Assembly: GCA_903920415.1 (NCBI GenBank)
Contig: CAIXMD010000204.1
Span: 1 to 11,228, forward strand
Direction: 5' to 3'
DNA: 11,228 nt
Origin: an uncultured Desulfomonile sp.
Lineage (GTDB): Bacteria; Desulfobacterota; Desulfomonilia; Desulfomonilales; Desulfomonilaceae
The notes under the pieces were generated by a model, which saw only the letters and a program-made list of their open reading frames with translations, was not told the origin of the DNA and searched no databases. Position 1 is the first letter of the stretch. Every line of letters starts with the position of its first letter. Both the position numbers and the translations under genes were made by a program. Positions 1 to 7,318 of this stretch are shown piece after piece.

Positions 1-247
1 AGACGGTGAGTTCCCCACCCTCGTCAAGAAATTGTTCAATGGGGATCTGACCTTCGGACTTAGAACCCACATCGATCATTACGTATTCAGGAGTAAGCTG
101 AACCACTACGCCCTTGACGACTTCCCCCTCTTGGACCTTGTGGAAGCTGCTTTCAACTAGCTCGGCAAAATCTTCTTCTTTTGAGATATCCTGTGATCTA
201 TCTTCTTCAGGATGTTTGTTATCGGTTTGGGTTTCCAAGTTTTCCAT
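1..247 (-). CDS. rpsA: 30S ribosomal protein S1, N-terminal part (runs off the left edge)
   Basis: Reading leftward from the ATG at 247-245, 82 codons stay open to the window edge. The first ~27 residues are an acidic, low-complexity leader (MENLETQTDNKHPEED...). They are followed by FAELVESSF, then GEVVKGVVVQLTPEYVMIDV and GSKSEGQIP. This is the usual opening of S1: the segment before the first S1 domain, followed by an OB-fold with V(K/R)G.V and the VDVG.KSEG turn. S1 binds mRNA on the small ribosomal subunit and aids initiation. A G-rich run (GGGGGT on the minus strand, 9 bases before ATG) is the likely ribosome binding site. The gene lies 153 bases downstream of cmk, the classic cmk-rpsA order, and has its own candidate promoter. 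Only the N-terminus is visible, so the number of S1 domains cannot be counted. Confidence 0.93.
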   Translation of the reverse strand, partial: MENLETQTDNKHPEEDRSQDISKEEDFAELVESSFHKVQEGEVVKGVVVQLTPEYVMIDVGSKSEGQIPIEQFLDEGGELTV

Positions 248-313
248 CCAGTTGCTACCCCCAGACTCTTTTGTCACGTGTTTCGGTTTCAATTGAATCA
301 GTTTAATCTAGTA

Positions 314-342
314 TCTATATCTATTCTTAAGCTTTAAGACAA
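314..342 (-). promoter_or_regulatory. Candidate sigma70 promoter for rpsA
   Basis: On the minus strand TTGTCT (342-337) is separated by exactly 17 bases from TATAGA (319-314). Each hexamer has two mismatches to consensus. The site lies about 70 bases upstream of the rpsA start, in an AT-rich stretch. It would let rpsA be expressed independently of cmk. Inferred from sequence alone. Confidence 0.45.
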
Positions 343-400
343 GAAAAACTTTGGCCTCGACCGAGAATTTTGAACCATATTCCAAAAAAGGGAGTTGGGG

Positions 401-1147
401 TTAAGGATTGCTGAACTTGACTTGCAACTTCTCCTCGATGTTGTTCATCATGCATCGCAGGACCTGTTCCGGCCCTAGGTGAGTAGTATCGATGCAGACA
501 GCATCGGATGCTTTGAACAGCGGTGCCTCGCTTCGAAATTCATCTCGGTTATCGCGAGACAGCATTTCCTCCTTAACTATTGCTAACTCGGGATGTTCCC
601 CCCTGTCCAATAGCTCAAAATAACGCCTTCTCGAGCGTTCTTCTAGGTCAGCCGTAAGGAAAAATTTTACCTGGGCGTGAGGAAACACTACCGTCCCCAT
701 ATCTCTGCCTTCTGCCACCAAGTTCCATTTAGACGAGGCTGATCGCTGCAGTTCGAGTAGCACTCGCCTGACTTCGGTTCTACAGGAAAATACTGACGCT
801 GCCTCCCCTATGCGCTCTTCTCTAATGACCCCGGTCACGTCCTCAGACCCCAAATAGATCCTCATGGAACCGACTTCCAACTCCATACGCAGATCCAGGG
901 ACTTCAGGGTGCTGTCTGGCACAGGTGTCGATCCGGGGAGTATGGCATTTCGCATGAGGTGCAAGGCTACTACGCGGTAGAGGGCACCGCTATCCAAAAG
1001 TAAAAAACCAAGACGCGCCGCGAGCGATCCGGCAGTTGTTGTCTTGCCAACCCCGGCCGGGCCATCGACAGTGACAACAATTCTGTGAGGGACTTCTGCC
1101 TCGAGAGTTGTTAGCTCCGGCCGACTGATTTCATTATTGTAACTCAC
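401..1147 (-). CDS. cmk: Cytidylate kinase
   Basis: Phosphorylates CMP and dCMP with ATP in the cytoplasm, feeding CTP and dCTP synthesis. The 248-residue protein has the P-loop DGPAGVGKTT at 28-37, the substrate-binding segment LDSGALYR at 51-58, the family signature EGRDMGT at 146-152 followed by VVFP, and the lid/CMP-binding run RDNRDEFRSEAPL at 198-210. Length is slightly above the usual ~225 because about 20 residues precede the first beta strand (IVVTVDGPAG). The start used is GTG (1147-1145), with only a weak upstream GGGA. No in-frame ATG lies closer to the core, so the exact start is uncertain. The gene sits between hisC (207 bases upstream) and rpsA (153 bases downstream), all on the minus strand, which supports the assignment. 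Confidence 0.95.
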   Translation of the reverse strand: MSYNNEISRPELTTLEAEVPHRIVVTVDGPAGVGKTTTAGSLAARLGFLLLDSGALYRVVALHLMRNAILPGSTPVPDSTLKSLDLRMELEVGSMRIYLGSEDVTGVIREERIGEAASVFSCRTEVRRVLLELQRSASSKWNLVAEGRDMGTVVFPHAQVKFFLTADLEERSRRRYFELLDRGEHPELAIVKEEMLSRDNRDEFRSEAPLFKASDAVCIDTTHLGPEQVLRCMMNNIEEKLQVKFSNP

Positions 1148-1354
1148 GGTAATTGAATCCCATCATTCGAAGATGACATGCGAGGGATAGTACAATAAAC
1201 AAGCCAACCCCGCTGTTATGAGACCGCTCTTGTTACGCACACTCGTCGTTATAAGGATTGCCCCGCGAGCCTCTACAGCGAGGCCACTGTTTTTTTTTGC
1301 AGTCCAAGGATTGGGACAAGTGCTTCACTTGTGACAGATGCAAAGATCAGGTCC
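1148..1354. other. hisC-cmk intergenic region with small hairpins
   Basis: No gene is visible here. Two hairpins can be seen. One is a perfect 7-bp stem ACAAGTG/CACTTGT with a 3-base loop (1316-1332), just after the hisC stop, without a U-run on the minus strand. The other, read on the plus strand, is a 5-bp stem GCCTC/GAGGC (1269-1284), five bases before a run of nine T (1290-1298). The second has the layout of a weak intrinsic terminator pointing right, but no plus-strand gene precedes it. I could not find a convincing cmk promoter. Confidence 0.4.
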
Positions 1355-2473
1355 CTACCCCTTGAGAACCTTTCGAAGGGCCGCCACAAATTTGCGGTTC
1401 TCTTGGTCTGTGCCAACTGTCACCCTTATGCAGTTGTCCATACCGAAAGAACCCAGATGTCGTACAATAATGCCCTCCTTCAGAAGGCCTTCGTAAACAG
1501 GCCGGGCATCGTTCTCCAGGCAAAAAGCGATAAAGTTGGCCTGTGACGGAATCACGTGGAGACCGAGTTCAACAAGTTCTTCTTGCAAGTACCGCATACC
1601 CTGTCTGGTCACCTGTAAGGAGCGTTCAACGTGACCCATATCTCCAAGGGCGGCAACGGCTGCCTTCTGTGCAAGCGAATTAATATTGAACGGGGGCCTT
1701 ACCCGATTGATCAGTTCTATAAGCCACGGCTCAGCCAGTCCATAACCAACCCTCAGGCCCGCTAGTCCGTAGATCTTTGAGAAAGTCCGCAACACCAGGA
1801 CAGGCAAACGTCTACCAACATAGTCAATTCCCATCGGGCAATCTGTATCCTGAACATATTCTCGATAAGCTTCGTCTAAGACCAGAAGAAAATTCCCGTC
1901 TGGCAGGTCATTCAGGAAAGTTTCAAATTCCAACCGGGATACGATGGTTCCCGTAGGACTGTTAGGCACGGCGAGAAAGATCAGCCGAGTCCGGTCGGAA
2001 ACGGCAGAAGCCATGGCTTTGAGATCGAATTTGTAATTCTTGAGTGGAACTCGGACGGCCTTGCCTCCAAAAGCTTCCACAACTATGCGATACATGGAGA
2101 AGGTGTTGCTTCCCATTATCGCTTCGTCTCCTGGGCGAATGAATACATGAGCAGACATTTGCATGATCTCGTCCGAGCCGTTGCCAAGAATGATAGAGTC
2201 CGGCGAAAGGCCATACACCAAGGCAAGGGCTTCTCTAAGCTCCGGTGCAGAAGATTCCGGATAGACGTTAGCTTCGGGAAGATGCTGCTCCAAGGCTCTC
2301 AGGGCGGCTGGTGACGGTCCAATCGGGTTCTCATTCGATGCCATCTTCACAGCTCCCCGAATACCCAACTGTCGTTCGAGTTCTGCAATAGGCTTTCCCG
2401 GCACATACGTGGGAATGGAGAGAATATGATTAGGAATAACACTCTCCAGCCAGGAAGGTGTTGTGTGATTCAC
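1355..2473 (-). CDS. hisC: Histidinol-phosphate / aromatic aminotransferase (PLP, fold type I)
   Basis: A PLP-dependent aminotransferase of the HisC family, 372 residues, the usual length. It normally converts imidazole-acetol phosphate plus glutamate to histidinol phosphate. Visible motifs: MASNENPIGPSP (44-55), the cofactor phosphate-binding loop LGNGSDE (96-102), PNSPTGT with Asn171, LDEAY (199-203) with the PLP-ring Asp200, the Schiff-base lysine in FSKIYGLAGLRVGY (Lys233, Arg241), and the C-terminal substrate carboxylate Arg350 (IRVTVGT). The start is GTG (2473-2471), chosen because GAGGA stands 7 bases upstream. It is the first gene of the leftward hisC-cmk-rpsA group. In pseudomonads a HisC homologue in this same neighbourhood serves phenylalanine and tyrosine synthesis, so an aromatic role here is possible. 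Motifs cannot separate the two. Confidence 0.93.
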   Translation of the reverse strand: MNHTTPSWLESVIPNHILSIPTYVPGKPIAELERQLGIRGAVKMASNENPIGPSPAALRALEQHLPEANVYPESSAPELREALALVYGLSPDSIILGNGSDEIMQMSAHVFIRPGDEAIMGSNTFSMYRIVVEAFGGKAVRVPLKNYKFDLKAMASAVSDRTRLIFLAVPNSPTGTIVSRLEFETFLNDLPDGNFLLVLDEAYREYVQDTDCPMGIDYVGRRLPVLVLRTFSKIYGLAGLRVGYGLAEPWLIELINRVRPPFNINSLAQKAAVAALGDMGHVERSLQVTRQGMRYLQEELVELGLHVIPSQANFIAFCLENDARPVYEGLLKEGIIVRHLGSFGMDNCIRVTVGTDQENRKFVAALRKVLKG

Positions 2474-2553
2474 AGATTTTCCTCGCTCAATTAATTGCTG
2501 TTATAAGGCGTGTACTCTTGCAGCAGACCCTAAGAGATTTTCCCATTTAGTCT

Positions 2554-2582
2554 ATTTTATCTTAGTCATAAGGACCAGTCAA
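2554..2582 (-). promoter_or_regulatory. Sigma70 promoter for hisC
   Basis: On the minus strand TTGACT (2582-2577) is followed after exactly 17 bases by TAAAAT (2559-2554), one mismatch to consensus in each hexamer. Transcription would start near 2547, leaving a leader of about 74 bases before the GTG start. The leader contains a CTCTT/AAGAG inverted repeat. The -35 box touches the edge of the tandem repeat at 2582-2629. Confidence 0.65.
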
Positions 2583-2629
2583 CCGCTTCTAACACGGCTT
2601 CTAACACCGCCGCTAACACCGCTGCCTGT
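2582..2629. repeat. 12-bp tandem repeat, about four copies
   Basis: Four consecutive 12-base units are visible: ACCGCTTCTAAC, ACGGCTTCTAAC, ACCGCCGCTAAC and a degenerate ACCGCTGCCTGT. The array lies between the leftward hisC promoter and the rightward promoter of the outer-membrane protein gene, directly abutting the hisC -35 box. It could be a set of regulator-binding sites or a plain slipped-strand repeat; the sequence does not decide. It lies outside any open frame likely to be coding. Confidence 0.8.
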
Positions 2630-2663
2630 GATAGTGCGGGAGAGCGGGCGACTTGCAATTTTC

Positions 2664-2690
2664 TTGACAGAGAATTAAAAACGATATAGT
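2664..2690 (+). promoter_or_regulatory. Candidate sigma70 promoter for the outer-membrane protein gene
   Basis: A perfect TTGACA (2664-2669) is followed by TATAGT (2685-2690). The 15-base spacer is shorter than the optimal 17, so strength is uncertain. The flanking DNA is very AT-rich. Transcription would begin near 2697, about 50 bases before the ATG at 2749. Confidence 0.5.
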
Positions 2691-2748
2691 CTAAAAACAC
2701 TTGGTTATTTGAGATATTGAAATAAAAAGTAAAAGTAAATCATTAAGT

Positions 2749-4026
2749 ATGAAGGCGCTTCTCCTCCCACAGATCCTTGCAGCTATTCTTGGGATATTTC
2801 TCTCAACAGGCTTTGGCTCTCCCTACAAGGTTCCGAAGATTCAAACCGAGAACATTACTCCACCAGGTTATCTTTCCCAGGCCATGATCAGTCCATCGAA
2901 TATTCAACATAGTCCATGGCCGGAGCACTTTATTGATCCGACATTAAATTACGGTCTAAGTTTGGTGCTCCCTCAATCCATCAGAAAGGGACTGGAATTC
3001 GGAGCGGGGTATGACCGATGGGAGGGGTTGCCGACCGTCAACGCGGACTATTTTCTACCGATCAAGGGGTGGTCGGACAAGAGTGTTTTTTTCACTCCCA
3101 GGGTATCTCTGACTGGAACCAAAGAAAGTTTCTCAGTAGGCGCAGGTTTTCGTCATTTGCTGACATCGGAAGCCCTCGTCGGTTTTCACGCATTCCACGA
3201 CTGGGTACGACCGCGGCGTTCAAAGGGAGAGTTTCTCAAAGAAGCAGGAGTTGGGCTAGAGGTGTCTGCCCTTCCAGGCTATTATTCGGATATCAACTTT
3301 CGTGTGAATGCCTACTTTCCAATAAATGAGCGACGCACTCTCGATCGTGATTCAACCATGATCTTGGAGGAAGTACTCCCGAGGGGCGGGGATGCCAGGG
3401 TCGGGATTCTACTGCCAACTTTGTCTCCTTGGCTTGACATACGTCTGGACGCTTCCGCTCATTCGTATAGGGCTGAAAATACAGACATCACTGGGTACAG
3501 AGTGGGAATGTCTCTGAGTTCAAGAAACGGGATGTTCACAGCAAATCTCGAGCAGGGAAAAGACAGCATGGGGGGAGAAAATTTCAGGGTTGACGGTGGG
3601 ATTACTCTGGCTTTCGATTGGGCTGAACTGTTCAAAGGTGCTATGCCTTTTTCCGCTCCCTACTCTATGAGGGAAGTTCGTTATAACCGCAATATACGTG
3701 ACAGCCTTTACGAACGCGTAGTGAGAAAACACAATTTGCCGGCCGATCGGAGCGAGCGTCCCATCGCCCTGGCTGCAGTCGTGTCCGGTGACACCGTCTC
3801 TTTCAGAGGGAGTTTCCCAGACCTTTCAAACTCCAAGGTTACCGTCCAGGTTTCACACAGTCCCTGGCAGGATTACGGAGAAGTGATCACTAATTCCAAG
3901 GGATCTTATCAAGGGAGACTTCGTCTTCCGCCCGGTAAGTGCCGAATCAGATTAATTCATAAACCGACCGGTTGTGTTTCCGAAGCCAGGATAATAATGA
4001 TAGGGTCGAGTGATCGGATAGAATAA
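2749..4026 (+). CDS. Inverse autotransporter (intimin/invasin-type beta-barrel) with one short C-terminal domain
   Basis: A 425-residue predicted outer-membrane protein. Residues 1-23 form a signal peptide (hydrophobic core LLLPQILAAILGIFLSTGFG). Residues ~60-295 are alternating strands typical of the inverse autotransporter barrel: FFTPRVSLTG, the hallmark-like VGAGFRHLLTSEALVGFHAF followed by HDW (130-152), and VGLEVSALPGYYSDINFRVN then AYFP (168-191). Residues 308-328 (R...RDSLYERVVR) resemble the conserved segment that follows the barrel. Residues ~340-421 form one all-beta, Ig- or transthyretin-like domain. Its Cys398 and Cys409 are the only cysteines in the protein, suggesting a disulfide. 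Intimin and invasin carry several such domains, so this passenger is minimal. No clear Shine-Dalgarno precedes the ATG. It ends 16 bases from the convergent icmF stop. The family call rests on motif memory; another barrel family is possible. Confidence 0.72.
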   Translation: MKALLLPQILAAILGIFLSTGFGSPYKVPKIQTENITPPGYLSQAMISPSNIQHSPWPEHFIDPTLNYGLSLVLPQSIRKGLEFGAGYDRWEGLPTVNADYFLPIKGWSDKSVFFTPRVSLTGTKESFSVGAGFRHLLTSEALVGFHAFHDWVRPRRSKGEFLKEAGVGLEVSALPGYYSDINFRVNAYFPINERRTLDRDSTMILEEVLPRGGDARVGILLPTLSPWLDIRLDASAHSYRAENTDITGYRVGMSLSSRNGMFTANLEQGKDSMGGENFRVDGGITLAFDWAELFKGAMPFSAPYSMREVRYNRNIRDSLYERVVRKHNLPADRSERPIALAAVVSGDTVSFRGSFPDLSNSKVTVQVSHSPWQDYGEVITNSKGSYQGRLRLPPGKCRIRLIHKPTGCVSEARIIMIGSSDRIE

Positions 4027-4042
4027 TTGCTCACTGAAATAT

Positions 4043-7000
4043 TTACATATTCCGCCTGTACTGCCCCCCTGCTTTAAACAGCGTGTTTGAGATTTGCCCT
4101 AAAGAACAGAACTTGACCGTCTCCATCAGTTCCTCGAATACGTTCCCTCCAGAAACAACCGTCTGGTACAGGCTTTCCATTGCTACCTGTGCCGTATCTC
4201 TGTTTCTTTCATGAAATGCTCTCAGCCGGTGTAGCTGAGATTTCTTTTCCTCTTCAGTCCCCCTGGCCAGTTCCACAGCGCATTGCTCAAGATAATCACT
4301 TTCATGCCTCAGGAATGTGTTCACACCTATGATTGGATATTCTCCGGTGCTTTTCAGTGTTTCGTAGTAAAGAGATTCGTCCTGGATTTTGGTTCTCTGA
4401 TATCCGGTTTCCATGGCGCCTAGGACGCCCCCTCTCTGCGAAAGGCGATCGAATTCCTGTAGAACCCCCTCTTCAACCAGATCCGTTAGTTCCTCGATGA
4501 TAAAACTGCCCTGATTGCAATTATCAATTCTGGACATGCCCCACTCCTTGTTGATGATCATTTGGATGGCCAGGGCACGGCGAACGGACTCTTCACTGGG
4601 AGTGGTAATCGCTTCGTCGTAGGAATTTGTGTGAAGAGAATTGCAATTGTCATAAATGGCAATGAGAGCCTGAAGCGTAGTCCTAATATCATTGAACTGA
4701 ATTTCTTGAGCGTGAAGGGAGCGCCCACTGGTCTGGATATGGTACTTAAGTTTTTGTGAGCGCTCGTTGGCCCCGTACCTGTCTCTCATGGCAATGGCCC
4801 AAATCCTTCGGGCCACGCGTCCAATTACGCTGTATTCAGGCTCCAATCCGTTGGAGAAGAAAAAAGACAGGTTCGGTGCGAAATCGTCTATGTGCATGCC
4901 TCTTGAGAGATAGTACTCTACGTACGTAAGCCCATTCGCAAGGGTGAAGGCCAATTGCGTTATGGGATTCGCTCCTGCTTCGGCAATATGGTAGCCGGAA
5001 ATGGATACTGAGTAGAAGTTAACTATGCTGTTTTGAATAAAATATTCCTGAATATCCCCCATCATTTTGAGTGAAAAATCGGTAGAGAACAGACACGTAT
5101 TCTGGCCTTGGTCCTCCTTGAGAATGTCCGCCTGGACGGTGCCTCGTACATTGCTCAAAACCTCTGCTTTAAGTTGTGCACTTTGCTCGGTCGAGGGTTC
5201 GATGCCACGATCATGTCGAAACTTATTAAGCTTTTGTTCGATGGCGGCGTTGAAAAACATGGCCAGCATCATAGGCGCCGGGCCATTAATAGTCATTGAG
5301 ACAGAGGTATTCGGCGCGGAAAGATCAAAACCGTCATATAATTCTTTCACATCATCCAAAGTGCAAATGGACACGCCTGATGTCCCGATCTTTCCGTAAA
5401 TGTCGGGCCGTTCATCTGGGTCTCGCCCGTAGAGCGTAACTGAGTCGAATGCAGTCGAAAGCCGTTTGGCGGAGCTATTGGCTGAGAGATATTTGAATCG
5501 GCGGTTGGTTCGAAATGGGTCGCCTTCTCCCGCGAACATGCGAGTCGGGTCTTCATCCTTTCTCTTGAAGGGAAAAACACCTGCAGTGTATGGAAACATT
5601 CCTGGGAGATTTTCTTTTAGCCGCCACCTGAGGATTTCCCCACGGTCTTCGTACTTAGGGAGTGCCACCCTTGGGATCAATGTCCCGCTCAGGGTACGGG
5701 TCTTTAACCGGGTAGGTATCCGGAGACCCCTGACAACAAACACGTATTCGTCGCCGGAATATGCTTCTTTCAGGTCATCCCACTCTCCCACAAGCTTCAA
5801 GGCTACGGGGTCCAAGTGTTTTTCAACGTTGTCTTGGAGTTGCTTAATATGCTGGACCGGCTCCGAATCTTCGGATAGACCCTGGTCTCTCAGAGCCATA
5901 TTTGAAGCGTCAAATTGCCATAAACGGCGGACAAGTTTCGATTGTTCCACTCCCCACGCATGATATCTGCGTACCGTCTCGGATACGTCCGACAGGTATC
6001 CAGATCGTTCAGGCGGGATAATTATGGTACGAGACGAAGGCATTTTATCTTCTCGTGCCTTGAGGAAAGTGGACCAGTTCACGCCTGTCTTGGCATTTAT
6101 TTCTTCAATGATTCCTACATACAGACTTGTTACGCCATCATCATTAAAACGTGAGGCTATGGTGCCGTAAACCGGGAAGTCATCGAGTTTTTTACCGAAG
6201 TCCGCCCTGTTGCGTTGCATTTGTTTGCGCACATCGTGAATGGCATCCTCTGAGCCCTGGCGGTCGAACTTGTTCACAGCCACCAGGTCTGCAAAATCAA
6301 GCATGTCTATCTTTTCGAGTTGACTTTGGGAACCGAATTCGGAGGTCATGACATATAGTGAGACATCGACCAGAGGGACTATTGCGGCATCGCCTTGACC
6401 TATACCTGCGGTCTCGACAATGATCAGGTCCATCCCCGCAGCTTTGAGAACCTCTATAGCTTCCTCCATGTGAGCCGGAATTTCCATTCCCTGGTTCCTG
6501 GTGGCCAAAGAACGGTAATACACTCGATGGTCATTGATAGAGTTCATCCTGATCCGGTCCCCCAGCAGGGCTCCTCCAGTCTTTCTCCTTGTAGGATCAA
6601 CCGATATGATACCTACGGTCCTGTCTGCCTGATCATTCAGAAACCTTAGCACTATTTCATCATTCAAAGACGACTTGCCGGCTCCCCCGGTACCTGTGAT
6701 TCCAACGACCGGAACCGTTCGCCCATTAATTCTTTTCTTCAGTATGGAACGGATGACAGGGAGGTCTCCGTTTCCCAAGTCCTTTGCGACCTCCACGGTT
6801 GAGATGGTCCGAGCTATAGATCGCCAGTTGGTAGGTGCAAGGTCGGACAGGTCGCCGTTCAGGCGCCCTTCGCTTACAGGAAAATCCGAGTGCTCGAGAA
6901 AATGATTAATCATTCCCTGGAGTCCGAGTTCACGACCGTCATCGGGACTATAGATTTTTGTCACGCCGTATGCTTCAAGTTCCTTTATCTCCTCATCGAC

Positions 7001-7318
7001 TATCACTCCACCACCACCGCCAAAAACCCTTATTTGGGGGGAATCAAATTCTTTCAACAGGTCCACGATGAACTTGAAGAATTCCATGTGACCACCCTGA
7101 TAAGAGCTGATGCCAATAGCCTGGGCATCTTCTTGGACCGCGGCGGCCACTATCTCAGAGACAGAACGGTTGTGCCCTAAATGGATGACCTCGGCCCCGG
7201 ATGCCTGTAGAATACGGCGCATTATATTTATTGCAGCATCGTGACCGTCAAAAAGCGCGGTGGAGGTAACTATGCGAACGTGGTTTACTGGCTGGTATAC
7301 ATTCGGGGAATCGTTCAT
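4043..7318 (-). CDS. icmF: Fused isobutyryl-CoA mutase (B12 domain, MeaB-like GTPase and mutase in one chain)
   Basis: A cytoplasmic adenosylcobalamin enzyme interconverting isobutyryl-CoA and n-butyryl-CoA. The 1091-residue chain matches the IcmF layout and length. Residues ~13-145 are the B12 domain, with LFDGHDAAINIMRR (22-35; His26 is the cobalt ligand) and FGGGGGVI (99-106). Residues ~200-420 are the chaperone G-protein, with P-loop GTGGAGKSS (209-217), SVDPTRRKTGGALLGD (239-254), ETAGIGQGD (302-310) and base-recognition NKFD (349-352). Residues ~530-1091 are the mutase barrel, with ISGYHIAEAGA (773-783; catalytic His777). Phe595 (RMFAG) and Gln739 (GQNT) stand where methylmalonyl-CoA mutase has Tyr and Arg; Phe/Gln is the isobutyryl-CoA signature. 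The start ATG overlaps the stop of the upstream B12-subunit gene by four bases (ATGA), so translation is probably coupled. Confidence 0.96.
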   Translation of the reverse strand: MNDSPNVYQPVNHVRIVTSTALFDGHDAAINIMRRILQASGAEVIHLGHNRSVSEIVAAAVQEDAQAIGISSYQGGHMEFFKFIVDLLKEFDSPQIRVFGGGGGVIVDEEIKELEAYGVTKIYSPDDGRELGLQGMINHFLEHSDFPVSEGRLNGDLSDLAPTNWRSIARTISTVEVAKDLGNGDLPVIRSILKKRINGRTVPVVGITGTGGAGKSSLNDEIVLRFLNDQADRTVGIISVDPTRRKTGGALLGDRIRMNSINDHRVYYRSLATRNQGMEIPAHMEEAIEVLKAAGMDLIIVETAGIGQGDAAIVPLVDVSLYVMTSEFGSQSQLEKIDMLDFADLVAVNKFDRQGSEDAIHDVRKQMQRNRADFGKKLDDFPVYGTIASRFNDDGVTSLYVGIIEEINAKTGVNWSTFLKAREDKMPSSRTIIIPPERSGYLSDVSETVRRYHAWGVEQSKLVRRLWQFDASNMALRDQGLSEDSEPVQHIKQLQDNVEKHLDPVALKLVGEWDDLKEAYSGDEYVFVVRGLRIPTRLKTRTLSGTLIPRVALPKYEDRGEILRWRLKENLPGMFPYTAGVFPFKRKDEDPTRMFAGEGDPFRTNRRFKYLSANSSAKRLSTAFDSVTLYGRDPDERPDIYGKIGTSGVSICTLDDVKELYDGFDLSAPNTSVSMTINGPAPMMLAMFFNAAIEQKLNKFRHDRGIEPSTEQSAQLKAEVLSNVRGTVQADILKEDQGQNTCLFSTDFSLKMMGDIQEYFIQNSIVNFYSVSISGYHIAEAGANPITQLAFTLANGLTYVEYYLSRGMHIDDFAPNLSFFFSNGLEPEYSVIGRVARRIWAIAMRDRYGANERSQKLKYHIQTSGRSLHAQEIQFNDIRTTLQALIAIYDNCNSLHTNSYDEAITTPSEESVRRALAIQMIINKEWGMSRIDNCNQGSFIIEELTDLVEEGVLQEFDRLSQRGGVLGAMETGYQRTKIQDESLYYETLKSTGEYPIIGVNTFLRHESDYLEQCAVELARGTEEEKKSQLHRLRAFHERNRDTAQVAMESLYQTVVSGGNVFEELMETVKFCSLGQISNTLFKAGGQYRRNM

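Noticed and set aside
3018..3329. A 103-residue plus-strand open frame inside the outer-membrane protein gene.
   Set aside because: It lies in another frame of a gene with clear signal peptide and barrel features; its arginine/serine-rich composition is typical of a shadow frame.
5466..5963. A 165-residue plus-strand open frame antisense to icmF.
   Set aside because: It is fully inside icmF, whose 1091 residues match the family throughout; the antisense peptide is rich in Ser and Arg and matches nothing I recognise.
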